Assembly: GCA_021496925.1 (NCBI GenBank)
Contig: CP053915.1
Span: forward strand, 434,001-498,000
Origin: Acidovorax sp. YS12
GTDB taxonomy: Bacteria > Pseudomonadota > Gammaproteobacteria > Burkholderiales > Burkholderiaceae_C
Direction: 5' to 3'
DNA length: 64,000 nucleotides
Under the pieces are notes generated by a model. It did not search any database. It saw only the letters and a program-made list of their open reading frames with translations, and was not told the DNA's origin. The position numbers were made by a program, and so were the translations under genes. Of this stretch, positions 25,339 through 37,749 are shown in pieces; position 1 is the first letter of the stretch, and the number at the start of each line of letters is the position of its first letter.

Positions 25339-26115
25339 ATGCCATCCTCCGTCACCTTCGTTCATTCCCGCGACAACGCTTTCGTCAAGGACCTGCGCCG
25401 CCTGGCGCAGGACAGCACGGCCTACCGCAAGCAGGGGCGCGTCTGGCTGGAAGGCGACCACCTGTGCCGGGCGCTGCTGGCGCGCGGCCAGCGTCCGGCG
25501 GTGGCCGTGTTTTCGGAGTCTTTTTGGCCTCTGGCCCAATCCCAGTACGCGCAAGCAGCTATGAAAAACATAGTTCTTGCGGACGCGCTCTGGACCGATA
25601 TCAGCGGGCTGGAGTCGCCCGCGCCGCAGGGCATGGGGTTCGTGCTCGACCTGGCCGCCGCGCCTGCGCTGCAGCCGGGCGCGGCCACCGTGGTGCTCGA
25701 CCGCCTGCAGGACGCGGGCAACGTCGGTTCGATCCTGCGCAGCGCCTCGGCGTTCGGGTTCGCCCAGGTGCTCGCCCTCAAGGGGTGTGCGGCGCTGTGG
25801 TCACCGAAGGTGCTGCGCGCCGGCATGGGCGCGCATTTTGCCTTGCGCCTGGTCGAGGGCGCAGGGCTGGCGCAGGTGCAGGCGCTGGGGCTGCCCTTGC
25901 TGGTCACCAGCTCGCACCAGGGCGACTACCTGCACCGGGCCGCGCTGCCGTGGCCGTGCGCCTGGGTGCTGGGCCACGAGGGCCAGGGGGTGGCGCCCGC
26001 GCTGGAGGCGCTGGCTGCGCAGCGCATCCGCATCGCCCAGCCCGGGGGCGAGGAGTCGCTCAACGTGGCGGCCGCGGCGGCCATCTGCCTGCACGCGAGC
26101 GGCGCCGCGCGCTGA
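25339..26115 (+). CDS. SpoU/TrmH-family rRNA or tRNA 2'-O-methyltransferase
   Basis: 258 residues. Substrate-binding N-terminal domain (about 5-95), then the deep-trefoil-knot SPOUT domain with VVLDRLQDAGNVGSILRSA (motif 1), LGHEGQGV (motif 2) and the IRIAQPGGEESLNVAAA segment (motif 3). It should methylate a ribose 2'-OH in structural RNA using S-adenosylmethionine; which nucleotide cannot be told. Bases 25519-25572 (residues about 61-78) match the dispersed repeat and encode a linker between domains. Confidence 0.88.
   Translation: MPSSVTFVHSRDNAFVKDLRRLAQDSTAYRKQGRVWLEGDHLCRALLARGQRPAVAVFSESFWPLAQSQYAQAAMKNIVLADALWTDISGLESPAPQGMGFVLDLAAAPALQPGAATVVLDRLQDAGNVGSILRSASAFGFAQVLALKGCAALWSPKVLRAGMGAHFALRLVEGAGLAQVQALGLPLLVTSSHQGDYLHRAALPWPCAWVLGHEGQGVAPALEALAAQRIRIAQPGGEESLNVAAAAAICLHASGAAR
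25519..25572 (+). repeat. Dispersed repeat copy inside the SpoU methyltransferase gene
   Basis: TCTTTTTGGCCTCTGGCCCA, then a degenerate centre and GCGCAAGCAGCTATGAAAAA, match the repeat consensus at both ends in the right order and spacing. The stretch is lower in GC than the rest of the gene and stays in frame. Confidence 0.75.
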
Positions 26116-26194
26116 TGGTTTTTGCCGTTCCTCGCCGCTTCCGGCGCGGGCCTGCGGTTATCCTGGCGGCAGGGCTCGGGAAAGAGGGGCTTGG

Positions 26195-26200
26195 TATAAT
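26195..26200 (+). promoter_or_regulatory. carAB promoter, extended -10 TGGTATAAT
   Basis: A perfect TATAAT preceded by TGG (extended -10) is the best sigma70-like element in this region; the -35 is not recognisable. The start would be near 26207, giving a leader of about 145 bases before the carA GTG. No attenuator or peptide leader is obvious in it, and the interval 26116-26352 holds no other gene. Confidence 0.7.
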
Positions 26201-26352
26201 CAGAGGCTTTTCTCGCAATAGCGTCGCCCGATCGCACCCCAAAGCAACAACCTATCTGAGAGCAGCCACGGGCACTTGTGTACTGCGCGCGCACCACCGC
26301 GTGCACGAGTGGCCTTCAGGCGCCGGGCGACCGCAACCATCCGGAGAACCCA

Positions 26353-27515
26353 GTGCTTTTGTCTCTACAGGGAGCTTTCCCACCCGCCATCCTGGCGCTC
26401 GCAGACGGCACGGTCTTTATCGGTAACTCGATCGGTGCCACCGGCACCACCGTCGGTGAGGTGGTGTTCAACACCTCCATCACCGGCTACCAGGAAATCC
26501 TCACCGACCCCAGCTACTGCCAGCAGATCGTGACGCTCACGTATCCGCACATCGGCAACTACGGCGTCAACCCCGAGGATGTCGAGGCCGACAAGATCCA
26601 TGCCGCGGGCCTGATCATCAAGAACCTGCCCCTGCTGGCGAGCAACTTCCGCCAGACCGAAACCCTCTCGCAATACCTGGCGCGCGAGAACACCGTGGCC
26701 ATTGCCAACATCGACACGCGCCGCCTCACGCGCCTGCTGCGCGACAAGGGCGCGCAGAACGGCGCCATCGTCGGCCTGGCCGCGGGCGAGGCCGCCACGC
26801 CCGAGCGCATCGCCGCCGCCGTGGCCGCCGCCAAGGCCGCGCCCGACATGAACGGGCTGGACCTGGCCAAGGTCGTCTCCACCACGCAGCCCTACACCTG
26901 GGACCAGACCGAGTGGGAACTGGGCCAGGGCTATGGCCAGCAGACCGCGCCGCGCTTCAAGGTGGTGGCGTATGACTTCGGCGTCAAGCACAACATCCTG
27001 CGCATGCTGGCCAGCCGCGGCTGCGCGCTCACGGTGGTGCCGGCGCAAACGCCAGCCGCCGAGGTGCTGGCGATGAACCCGGACGGCATCTTCCTGTCCA
27101 ACGGCCCCGGCGACCCGGCGGCCTGCGGCTACGCCATCACGGCGGTGCAGCAGATCCTGGACAGCGGCGTGCCCACCTTCGGCATCTGCCTGGGCCACCA
27201 GATCATGGCCCTGGCCAGCGGTGCCAAGACCTTCAAGATGGACAACAGCCACCACGGCGCCAACCATCCGGTGAAGGACCTCGACACCGGCCGCGTGAGC
27301 ATCACCAGCCAGAACCATGGCTTCGCCGTGGATATGCAGTCCCTGCCCGCCACGCTGCGTCCCACGCACATCAGCCTGTTCGACGGCACGTTGCAGGGCC
27401 TGGAGCGCACCGACAAGCCTGCGTTCTGCTTCCAGGGCCACCCTGAGGCCTCGCCCGGCCCGCATGACATCGCCTACCTGTTCGACCGCTTCACCGCGCT
27501 GATGGAGAAGAAATA

Positions 27516-27516
<1 letters not shown>
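26353..27516 (+). CDS. carA: Carbamoyl-phosphate synthase small subunit
   Basis: 387 residues. N-terminal domain (about 1-155) and C-terminal class I glutamine amidotransferase domain with the nucleophile Cys in FGICLGHQIMAL and the His/Glu pair in GHPEASPGPHD. It releases ammonia from glutamine for CarB. GTG 26353 (LLSLQGAFPPAILALADGT) is chosen because CCGGAG lies 8 bases upstream; an upstream open stretch lacks homology. It overlaps carB by one base. Confidence 0.97.
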
Positions 27517-30761
<3,245 letters not shown>

Positions 30762-30778
30762 GCCCCAGGGCTGATCGG

Positions 30779-30784
30779 GCATAA
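30779..30784 (+). promoter_or_regulatory. greA leader promoter, -10 CATAAT
   Basis: CATAAT at 30779-30784 lies 18 bases after the carB stop and only 14 bases before the terminator stem that follows. Transcription from it would begin near 30791, so most transcripts would end at the terminator unless it is read through. The -35 is weak. Confidence 0.45.
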
Positions 30785-30797
30785 TTGCCGCTGAACT

Positions 30798-30836
30798 GAA
30801 ACCGCCGCGCGGCAACGCGCGGCGGTTTCCCTTTTT
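30798..30836 (+). terminator. Strong intrinsic terminator between carB and greA
   Basis: A perfect 14-bp stem, GAAACCGCCGCGCG (30798-30811) and CGCGCGGCGGTTTC (30816-30829), closes a GCAA tetraloop and is followed by CCTTTTT. It ends carAB transcription and, with the -10 just upstream, may act as an attenuator in the greA leader. Confidence 0.95.
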
Positions 30837-30890
30837 CCCGGGCCGCCCCATCAAGGACGCGGCCCGTTCGTTGAGCATGGAGACTTTGCA

Positions 30891-31367
30891 ATGGCCACCA
30901 TTCCCATCACCAAGCGCGGCGCCGAGAAGCTCAAGGAAGAGCTGCACCGCCTCAAGACCGTGGACCGCCCCGCCGTCATCGCCGCCATCGCCGAGGCGCG
31001 CGCCCAGGGCGACCTGAGCGAGAACGCCGAGTACGAAGCAGCCAAGGACCGCCAGGGCTTCATCGAGGGCCGCATCCAGGAAGTCGAGGGCAAGCTCTCG
31101 GCCGCGCAGATCATCGACCCCTCGCAGCTCGACGCTGGCGGCCGCGTGGTCTTCGGCGCCACCGTGGAGCTGGAAGACGAAGACAGCGGCGATACCGTGA
31201 AGTACCAGATCGTCGGCGAAGACGAAGCCGACCTGAAGCTCGGCCTCATCAACGTCTCCAGCCCCATCGCGCGCGCGCTCATCGGCAAGGAAGAGGGCGA
31301 CACCGCCGAGGTGCAGGCACCCGGCGGCCTGCGCCGCTACGAAGTGGTGTCGGTCAGCTATCTCTGA
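30891..31367 (+). CDS. greA: Transcription elongation factor GreA
   Basis: 158 residues. N-terminal coiled coil with the acidic tip (about residues 1-75, including DLSENAEYEAAKDRQ) and the C-terminal FKBP-like domain. GreA rescues backtracked RNA polymerase by stimulating transcript cleavage. Its start follows GGAGAC. The terminator upstream suggests the gene is separately controlled from carAB; the DUF4149 gene follows after 3 bases. Confidence 0.98.
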   Translation: MATIPITKRGAEKLKEELHRLKTVDRPAVIAAIAEARAQGDLSENAEYEAAKDRQGFIEGRIQEVEGKLSAAQIIDPSQLDAGGRVVFGATVELEDEDSGDTVKYQIVGEDEADLKLGLINVSSPIARALIGKEEGDTAEVQAPGGLRRYEVVSVSYL

Positions 31368-31370
31368 GCC

Positions 31371-31787
31371 ATGGTCCAGCGCCTGCCCCTGTTCGCGGCG
31401 GCCCTGTGGTGGGGCAGCCTCTCGGTCATCGGCTTCATGGCCGTGCCGCTGCTATTTGCCCACCTGCCCACGCCCGCCATGGCGGGCAACATGGCCGCCA
31501 AACTGTTCGCTGCGCAAACCTGGGTGTCCGTGGCGTGCTGCGTCGTGCTGCTTGTGCTTTCACGGCAAAAAGGGGCTGAAACGCTGGAGGAGTGGGCGCG
31601 AGCCGCTATCGGTTTCGTAGTGGCCGGGCTGCTGTTCGCGCTGCTCGTGCAGTACGGCGTGGCCCCGCGTATCGTGGCGCGCGAGAACCTCAAGCTGTGG
31701 CACGGCCTGGGCTCGGTGCTGTACGCGCTGCAGTGGGTTTGCGCCGCCGTGGTGCTGTGGCGGCTGGCGCTGCGCCGTCAGGAGTAG
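31371..31787 (+). CDS. DUF4149 family inner-membrane protein
   Basis: 138 residues with four hydrophobic segments (about 8-28, 45-65, 80-100, 108-130). The sequence pattern and position directly after greA match the DUF4149 family of betaproteobacteria. The function is unknown. A three-base gap shows cotranscription with greA. Confidence 0.75.
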   Translation: MVQRLPLFAAALWWGSLSVIGFMAVPLLFAHLPTPAMAGNMAAKLFAAQTWVSVACCVVLLVLSRQKGAETLEEWARAAIGFVVAGLLFALLVQYGVAPRIVARENLKLWHGLGSVLYALQWVCAAVVLWRLALRRQE

Positions 31788-31813
31788 TTTTCGTAGCCAA
31801 GAACCGCTCAGGC

Positions 31814-31855
31814 GCCTATCAGGCAAGCGCTGGAAGCTATTATTTTCGAACTGGT
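31814..31855 (+). repeat. Dispersed repeat, copy J
   Basis: CAGGCGCCTATCAGGCAAGC and GCTGGAAGCTATTATTTTCG, after the DUF4149 stop, follow the consensus closely. The remaining interval to 31965 contains the 7-bp arms CTGGTCT and AGACCAG but no gene. Confidence 0.75.
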
Positions 31856-31965
31856 CTGGCTTGCTCGGGTGGATTGGAGGCTCCGGAGGCGGCCTGTGGT
31901 GCGCAGGCGAGGTTCGCGGTCGGTTGCGAGACCAGCCCAAATGGCGGTGCCCGTAGCCGCGCGGG

Positions 31966-31971
31966 TAAACT
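31966..31971 (+). promoter_or_regulatory. Promoter -10 just before the Kdo hydroxylase gene
   Basis: GTAAACT (TAAACT at 31966-31971) ends 9 bases before the ATG at 31981, and no ribosome binding site is visible. Transcription would start at or very near the ATG, suggesting a leaderless message. Confidence 0.4.
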
Positions 31972-31980
31972 GCTCGGATC

Positions 31981-32853
31981 ATGGAATCCCAAATCATCAC
32001 CATCGACGCCACCGACTGGGGTCAGGTGCAGGGCCGTCCCGAGTGGACGGCCGCCGTCGAGGCCGGCAAGGTGCTGTTCTTCCCCTCGCTGGCCTTTGCG
32101 CTGACCGCGCAGGAAAAAGGCTTTCTGCGTCCCGACATCCGCGACCCCGGCTCGCGCAACATCAGCCTTAACGTCGACGGCAGCCTCAAGGGCGCGGCGG
32201 GCGACGCCGCCACGCAGGCCGCGCTCGCGGCCATGGTGCTGCGCTACCGCCGGCAGGCGCTGCAGCTCGTTGGTGCGTTGTTGCCGCACTACGTGCCCGC
32301 GCTGCGGTTGGCGCCCACGAGCTTCCGGCCCATGCAGGTGGAGAGCCGCCAGCAGTCCTGGCGCGCCGACGACAAGCGGCTGCATGTCGATGCCTTTCCC
32401 ACGCGCCCGAACTACGGCGAGCGCATCCTGCGCGTGTTCACCAACGTCAACCCCGAGGGTGCGCCGCGCGTGTGGCGCGTGGGTGAGCCGTTCGAGGACA
32501 TGGCGCGCCGCTTTCTGCCCAAGGTCAAGCCCTACGTGGCTTGGCAGGCCAGGGCGCTGCGCGTGACCAAGTCGCTGCGCAGCGAGTACGACCACCTGAT
32601 GCTGCAGTTGCACGATGCGATGAAGGCCGACATGGCGTACCAGCGCAGCTCCCCGCAGGTGCGCATGCCGTTCCCGCCAGGGTCGGTATGGGTGTGCTTC
32701 GCGGACCAGGCCACGCATGCGGTCATGTCGGGCCAGTACATGATGGAGCAGACGCTGCATCTGCCCGCCAGCCACGCCTACGACAAGGCGGCAAGCCCGC
32801 TGGCCATTCTCACGCGGCTCATGGGGCGCCCCTTGCAGGGCGTGCCCGCGTAG
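31981..32853 (+). CDS. kdoO: Kdo 3-hydroxylase family protein (KdoO-like)
   Basis: 290 residues matching the Kdo_hydroxy family (Fe(II)/2-oxoglutarate-dependent dioxygenases of Burkholderia and Yersinia) that converts Kdo to Ko in the lipopolysaccharide inner core. Visible signs are DKRLHVDAFPTRP with the H-x-D iron ligands (about residues 134-136) and a distal His in the QATHAVMSG segment near 241. It lies downstream of an unrelated gene and ends 7 bases from a convergent glycosyltransferase gene. Confidence 0.8.
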   Translation: MESQIITIDATDWGQVQGRPEWTAAVEAGKVLFFPSLAFALTAQEKGFLRPDIRDPGSRNISLNVDGSLKGAAGDAATQAALAAMVLRYRRQALQLVGALLPHYVPALRLAPTSFRPMQVESRQQSWRADDKRLHVDAFPTRPNYGERILRVFTNVNPEGAPRVWRVGEPFEDMARRFLPKVKPYVAWQARALRVTKSLRSEYDHLMLQLHDAMKADMAYQRSSPQVRMPFPPGSVWVCFADQATHAVMSGQYMMEQTLHLPASHAYDKAASPLAILTRLMGRPLQGVPA

Positions 32854-32860
32854 CCCGGCG

Positions 32861-33622
32861 TTATTCGCACCAGTGTTGCGCCACCCAGCGCGCGGGCCGG
32901 ATAAAGCCCAGGCGCTTGTTGCGCCGCCCGGCCAGCGCGTCGGGCGGGTTGCATTCGCCATGGAAGATCATGATGCGCGCGCCCTCGGGCACGAAGGGCT
33001 CGCGCCAGTAGTTCAGTGGCCATGCGGGTATGCCGTGGTATTTGAAGCTCGGGCACCAGCCCGCGGGCCAGTAGGCCAGCTTGCCCTGCTTGTGCAGGTA
33101 GCGCGAGAGGAAGGTCTGCTCGTTGCGGTTGTGCGCCTGCACTTCTTCCATGTGGGCGCGGAAGTACTCCAGCACGTCGGCATGCGCACCCAGCTGGAAG
33201 CGGTAGACCGAAGAGTTGCCCGTGATGCGCTGTCCGAAGCGCCAGAAGCGCGGGTAGTCGTGGATGATGAGGAATTCGCCCGGGTGCTCGAAAAAGGCGT
33301 CGAGCGAGCCGACGATGACCACGTCCACGTCGAGGAACAGCGCGGTGCCGCGCAGGCCGTGCAGGTCGGCCTCGAAGGTGGTGAGCTTCTTCCAGGCGCC
33401 ATCGCGCTGGCCGGGCTTGAGGTGCAGGTTCAGCGGCGGGATGGGCAGGCACTGCACCTCGGGCCGGATGCCGGTGGCGTCGTCGGTCAGGCAGACGAAG
33501 TTGAAGTCGCCGCTCAGGTGGCGGCGCACCATGGCGTAGAGGCGGTTGACGTATTCAGGGCCATACTTGGTGCCCCACTTCATGCACAGCACATGGCGCT
33601 GCGCGGCGGCGGGCGTGCCCAT
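32861..33622 (-). CDS. Small glycosyltransferase-like protein with DxD motif
   Basis: 253 residues. The region TALFLDVDVVIVGSLDAFF contains the D-x-D pattern of nucleotide-sugar-dependent glycosyltransferases (GT-A fold, family-8-like), and LCMKWGTKYGPEYVNRLY resembles the first strand and helix. The acceptor and donor are unknown. The gene overlaps the yhbY stop by one base (start shared with TCA), so both are cotranscribed on the minus strand, and it converges on the Kdo hydroxylase gene. Confidence 0.75.
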   Translation of the reverse strand: MGTPAAAQRHVLCMKWGTKYGPEYVNRLYAMVRRHLSGDFNFVCLTDDATGIRPEVQCLPIPPLNLHLKPGQRDGAWKKLTTFEADLHGLRGTALFLDVDVVIVGSLDAFFEHPGEFLIIHDYPRFWRFGQRITGNSSVYRFQLGAHADVLEYFRAHMEEVQAHNRNEQTFLSRYLHKQGKLAYWPAGWCPSFKYHGIPAWPLNYWREPFVPEGARIMIFHGECNPPDALAGRRNKRLGFIRPARWVAQHWCE

Positions 33623-34095
33623 CAGTCGGCCTGGCCCTTCTTGATGGATTTCTGCTTGGGCTTCTTGGCGCGCTTGATCTGGCCGCCGGCCGTCAGGCGC
33701 TGGTTGCCCAGCACGCGCAACTGCTTGACCTCGGGGCGCTGGCCGGGGCGGCCGAACTTGAGCACCTTGATGTCGCGCGGGCCGGGCCTGCGGTCTTCAT
33801 CAAGCGCCTTTTCCTTGTCCGGCTGCGGACGCCAGAACACCAGCAGCTTGCCGATATGCTGGATGGGGGCGGCATTCAGGTCGTCGGCGAGCTGCTGGTA
33901 CATGGCTTCGCGCGCGGCGCGGTCGTCGCCGAACACGCGCACCTTGATGAGGCCGTGGGCGTTCAGTGCGGCGTCGATTTCCTTCTGGACGGCGGGCGTG
34001 AGGCCGTCGTTGCCGACCATGACCACGGGGTCGAGGTGGTGGGCGTTGGCGCGGTGTTCCCGGCGCTCGGCCGGGGTCAATTGAATTTGGGGCAT
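33622..34095 (-). CDS. yhbY: YhbY-family ribosome-associated RNA-binding protein
   Basis: 157 residues. The CRM/YhbY domain occupies the first 100 residues (LTPAERREHRANAHHLDPVV, with VMVGNDGLT the GxxG-type RNA-binding loop) and a basic, Lys/Arg-rich tail follows, longer than in E. coli. YhbY binds pre-50S particles. ATG 34095 is chosen over an upstream frame extension because the family begins with this LTPAERR segment. It diverges from rlmE with 31 bases between the starts. Confidence 0.9.
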   Translation of the reverse strand: MPQIQLTPAERREHRANAHHLDPVVMVGNDGLTPAVQKEIDAALNAHGLIKVRVFGDDRAAREAMYQQLADDLNAAPIQHIGKLLVFWRPQPDKEKALDEDRRPGPRDIKVLKFGRPGQRPEVKQLRVLGNQRLTAGGQIKRAKKPKQKSIKKGQAD

Positions 34096-34100
34096 GGGCG

Positions 34101-34106
34101 TATTAT
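34101..34106 (+). promoter_or_regulatory. rlmE promoter -10 TATTAT
   Basis: TATTAT in the 31-base gap between the divergent yhbY and rlmE starts, with TGAGGAC as the likely ribosome binding site for rlmE. Its -35 would overlap the yhbY coding start. Confidence 0.4.
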
Positions 34107-34126
34107 CCCGTGAGGACGCAATTGCA

Positions 34127-34780
34127 ATGAAAGTAAAGACCAAGAGCAAGAAGGTCAACAAGGCGTGGCTGAACCAGCACGTCAACGACCCCTATGTGAA
34201 AGCCGCGCAGAAGGACGGCTACCGCGCGCGCGCGGCCTACAAGTTGAAGGAGATCGACGAGCAGCTCGGGCTGATCCGGCCGGGTGACACGGTGGTCGAT
34301 CTGGGCTGTGCGCCTGGCGCCTGGAGCCAGTATCTGCGCCGGCGCCTGTCGCCGGGGGGGGCCGCGGCCGGGCAGCTCAACGGCACCATCATCGGGCTGG
34401 ACCTGCTGCCCATGGAGCCGATCGAAGGGGTGGCCTACATCCAGGGCGATTTTCGCGAGGACAGCGTGCTGGCCCAGCTCCAGCAGGCGCTGCAAGGCCG
34501 GCTGGCCGATGCCGTGGTGTCCGACATGGCACCCAATCTCTCGGGCGTGGATTCGGTCGACGCGGCGCGCATCGCCCACCTGATCGAGCTGGCCGTCGAT
34601 TTCGCGCAGCACCACATGAAGCCCGAGGGCGCGCTGGTGGTCAAACTGTTCCATGGCAGCGGCTATGCGCAGCTGGTGCAACTGTTCAAGGACCGTTTCA
34701 AGGTGGTCAAGCCGATCAAGCCCAAGGCCTCGCGCGACAGATCTTCGGAAACTTTTCTGGTCGGTATCGGCCTCAAATAG
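34127..34780 (+). CDS. rlmE: 23S rRNA 2'-O-methyltransferase of U2552
   Basis: 217 residues. FtsJ-type SAM-dependent fold with the DLGCAPGAWSQYL binding loop (about 62-75), SDMAPNLSG and a catalytic Lys in the VVKLFHG region. RlmE acts on the 50S subunit and is a heat-shock protein in E. coli, where it lies in front of ftsH as it does here. A full 16 bases shorter N-terminus is possible, but ATG 34127 fits the family. Confidence 0.95.
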   Translation: MKVKTKSKKVNKAWLNQHVNDPYVKAAQKDGYRARAAYKLKEIDEQLGLIRPGDTVVDLGCAPGAWSQYLRRRLSPGGAAAGQLNGTIIGLDLLPMEPIEGVAYIQGDFREDSVLAQLQQALQGRLADAVVSDMAPNLSGVDSVDAARIAHLIELAVDFAQHHMKPEGALVVKLFHGSGYAQLVQLFKDRFKVVKPIKPKASRDRSSETFLVGIGLK

Positions 34781-34827
34781 GCATGCTGTGCCCATGGCCC
34801 TTGCTAGGGTAAAGAGGTGGGGTTGGG

Positions 34828-34855
34828 CTTGAAACCCTAGAATAGAACCCCAGTT
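34828..34855 (+). promoter_or_regulatory. Sigma32-type heat-shock promoter of ftsH
   Basis: CTTGAAA (34828-34834), a 13-base spacer and CCCCAGTT (34848-34855) match the sigma32 consensus CTTGAAA-N11-16-CCCCATNT in both boxes. The distance to the ftsH TTG is about 50 bases. ftsH is a sigma32 target in E. coli, which supports the assignment. Confidence 0.85.
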
Positions 34856-34902
34856 GAGTCAGGGCCTGTCTGCCCATCTTCTTTGAATTCTGGAGCTCCC
34901 GC

Positions 34903-36825
<1,923 letters not shown>

Positions 36826-36856
36826 AACACGTTCCAAGGCAGCCAACCTCCCACCC

Positions 36857-36884
36857 AACGGGGCTTCAAAGGCCCCGTTTTTCG
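36857..36884 (+). terminator. Intrinsic terminator after ftsH
   Basis: AACGGGGC (36857-36864) pairs with GCCCCGTT (36872-36879), followed by a T-run (TTTTT). It stops ftsH transcription before the folP-glmM operon. Confidence 0.9.
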
Positions 36885-36897
36885 TTTCCCTGTGTCC

Positions 36898-37749
36898 ATG
36901 CTCTGGCAAACCTCCCGCTTTCGCGTCGATCTGGCGCGGCCCCAGGTCATGGGCATCGTCAATGCCACGCCGGATTCGTTTTCCGATGGCGGGCGCCATG
37001 CGGGCGTGCAGGCTGCGCTGCACCACTGCGAACGTTTGCTGCGGGAGGGGGCGGACATACTGGACATCGGTGGTGAATCGACGCGCCCCGGCAGCCCGCC
37101 TGTGCCACTGGAAGAAGAGCTGGCGCGTGTGCTCCCGGTCGTGCGCGAGGCTGTGCGCCTGGGGGTTCCGGTCTCGGTCGATACCTACAAGAGCACCGTG
37201 ATGCAGCAGGTGCTCGACCTGGGCGCCGACATCGTCAACGACATCTGGGCCCTGCGCCAGCCCGGTGCGGCGCAGGCCGTCGCGGCGCACCCCACCTGCG
37301 GCGTGTGCCTGATGCACATGCACCGCGATCCACAGACCATGCAGGCTGCGCCCATGGAGGGCGACGTGCTGCCCCAGATGCTCTCATTTTTGGAGCTGCA
37401 GGCGCAGGCCCTGCAAGGGCTGGGGGTCAAAAAGACCCGTATCGTGCTGGACCCGGGCATTGGCTTCGGCAAGACCGTAGCGCAGAACTTCACGCTGCTG
37501 GCGCGCCAGCAGGAACTGCTGGCGCCGGGCTACCCGTTGCTGGCGGGGTGGTCGCGCAAGTCGTCGCTGGGCACCGTCACGGGCCTGGCGGTCGATGAGC
37601 GCCTGGCTCCGAGCGTGGCCGCAGCCCTGCTGGCGGTGCAGCAAGGCGCGCGCATCGTGCGGGTGCACGACGTGCGCGATACGGTGGCGGCGCTGGCTGT
37701 GTGGCAGGCCATGCAGGAACAAGAACCAAAGAGAGGAAATCCACGATGA
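36898..37749 (+). CDS. folP: Dihydropteroate synthase
   Basis: 283 residues, TIM-barrel. MGIVNATPDSFSDGG and ADILDIGGESTRPG near the N-terminus and GFGKT and SRKS later on are DHPS signatures. The enzyme joins p-aminobenzoate to dihydropterin pyrophosphate in folate synthesis. ATG 36898 is preferred over an in-frame GTG at 36892. It overlaps glmM (ATGA). Confidence 0.98.
   Translation: MLWQTSRFRVDLARPQVMGIVNATPDSFSDGGRHAGVQAALHHCERLLREGADILDIGGESTRPGSPPVPLEEELARVLPVVREAVRLGVPVSVDTYKSTVMQQVLDLGADIVNDIWALRQPGAAQAVAAHPTCGVCLMHMHRDPQTMQAAPMEGDVLPQMLSFLELQAQALQGLGVKKTRIVLDPGIGFGKTVAQNFTLLARQQELLAPGYPLLAGWSRKSSLGTVTGLAVDERLAPSVAAALLAVQQGARIVRVHDVRDTVAALAVWQAMQEQEPKRGNPR

Noticed and set aside
31555..31615. 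Possible repeat copy inside the DUF4149 gene (ends GAGCCGCTATCGG)
   Set aside because: Only the last ten or so bases resemble the consensus; the centre and left flank do not.
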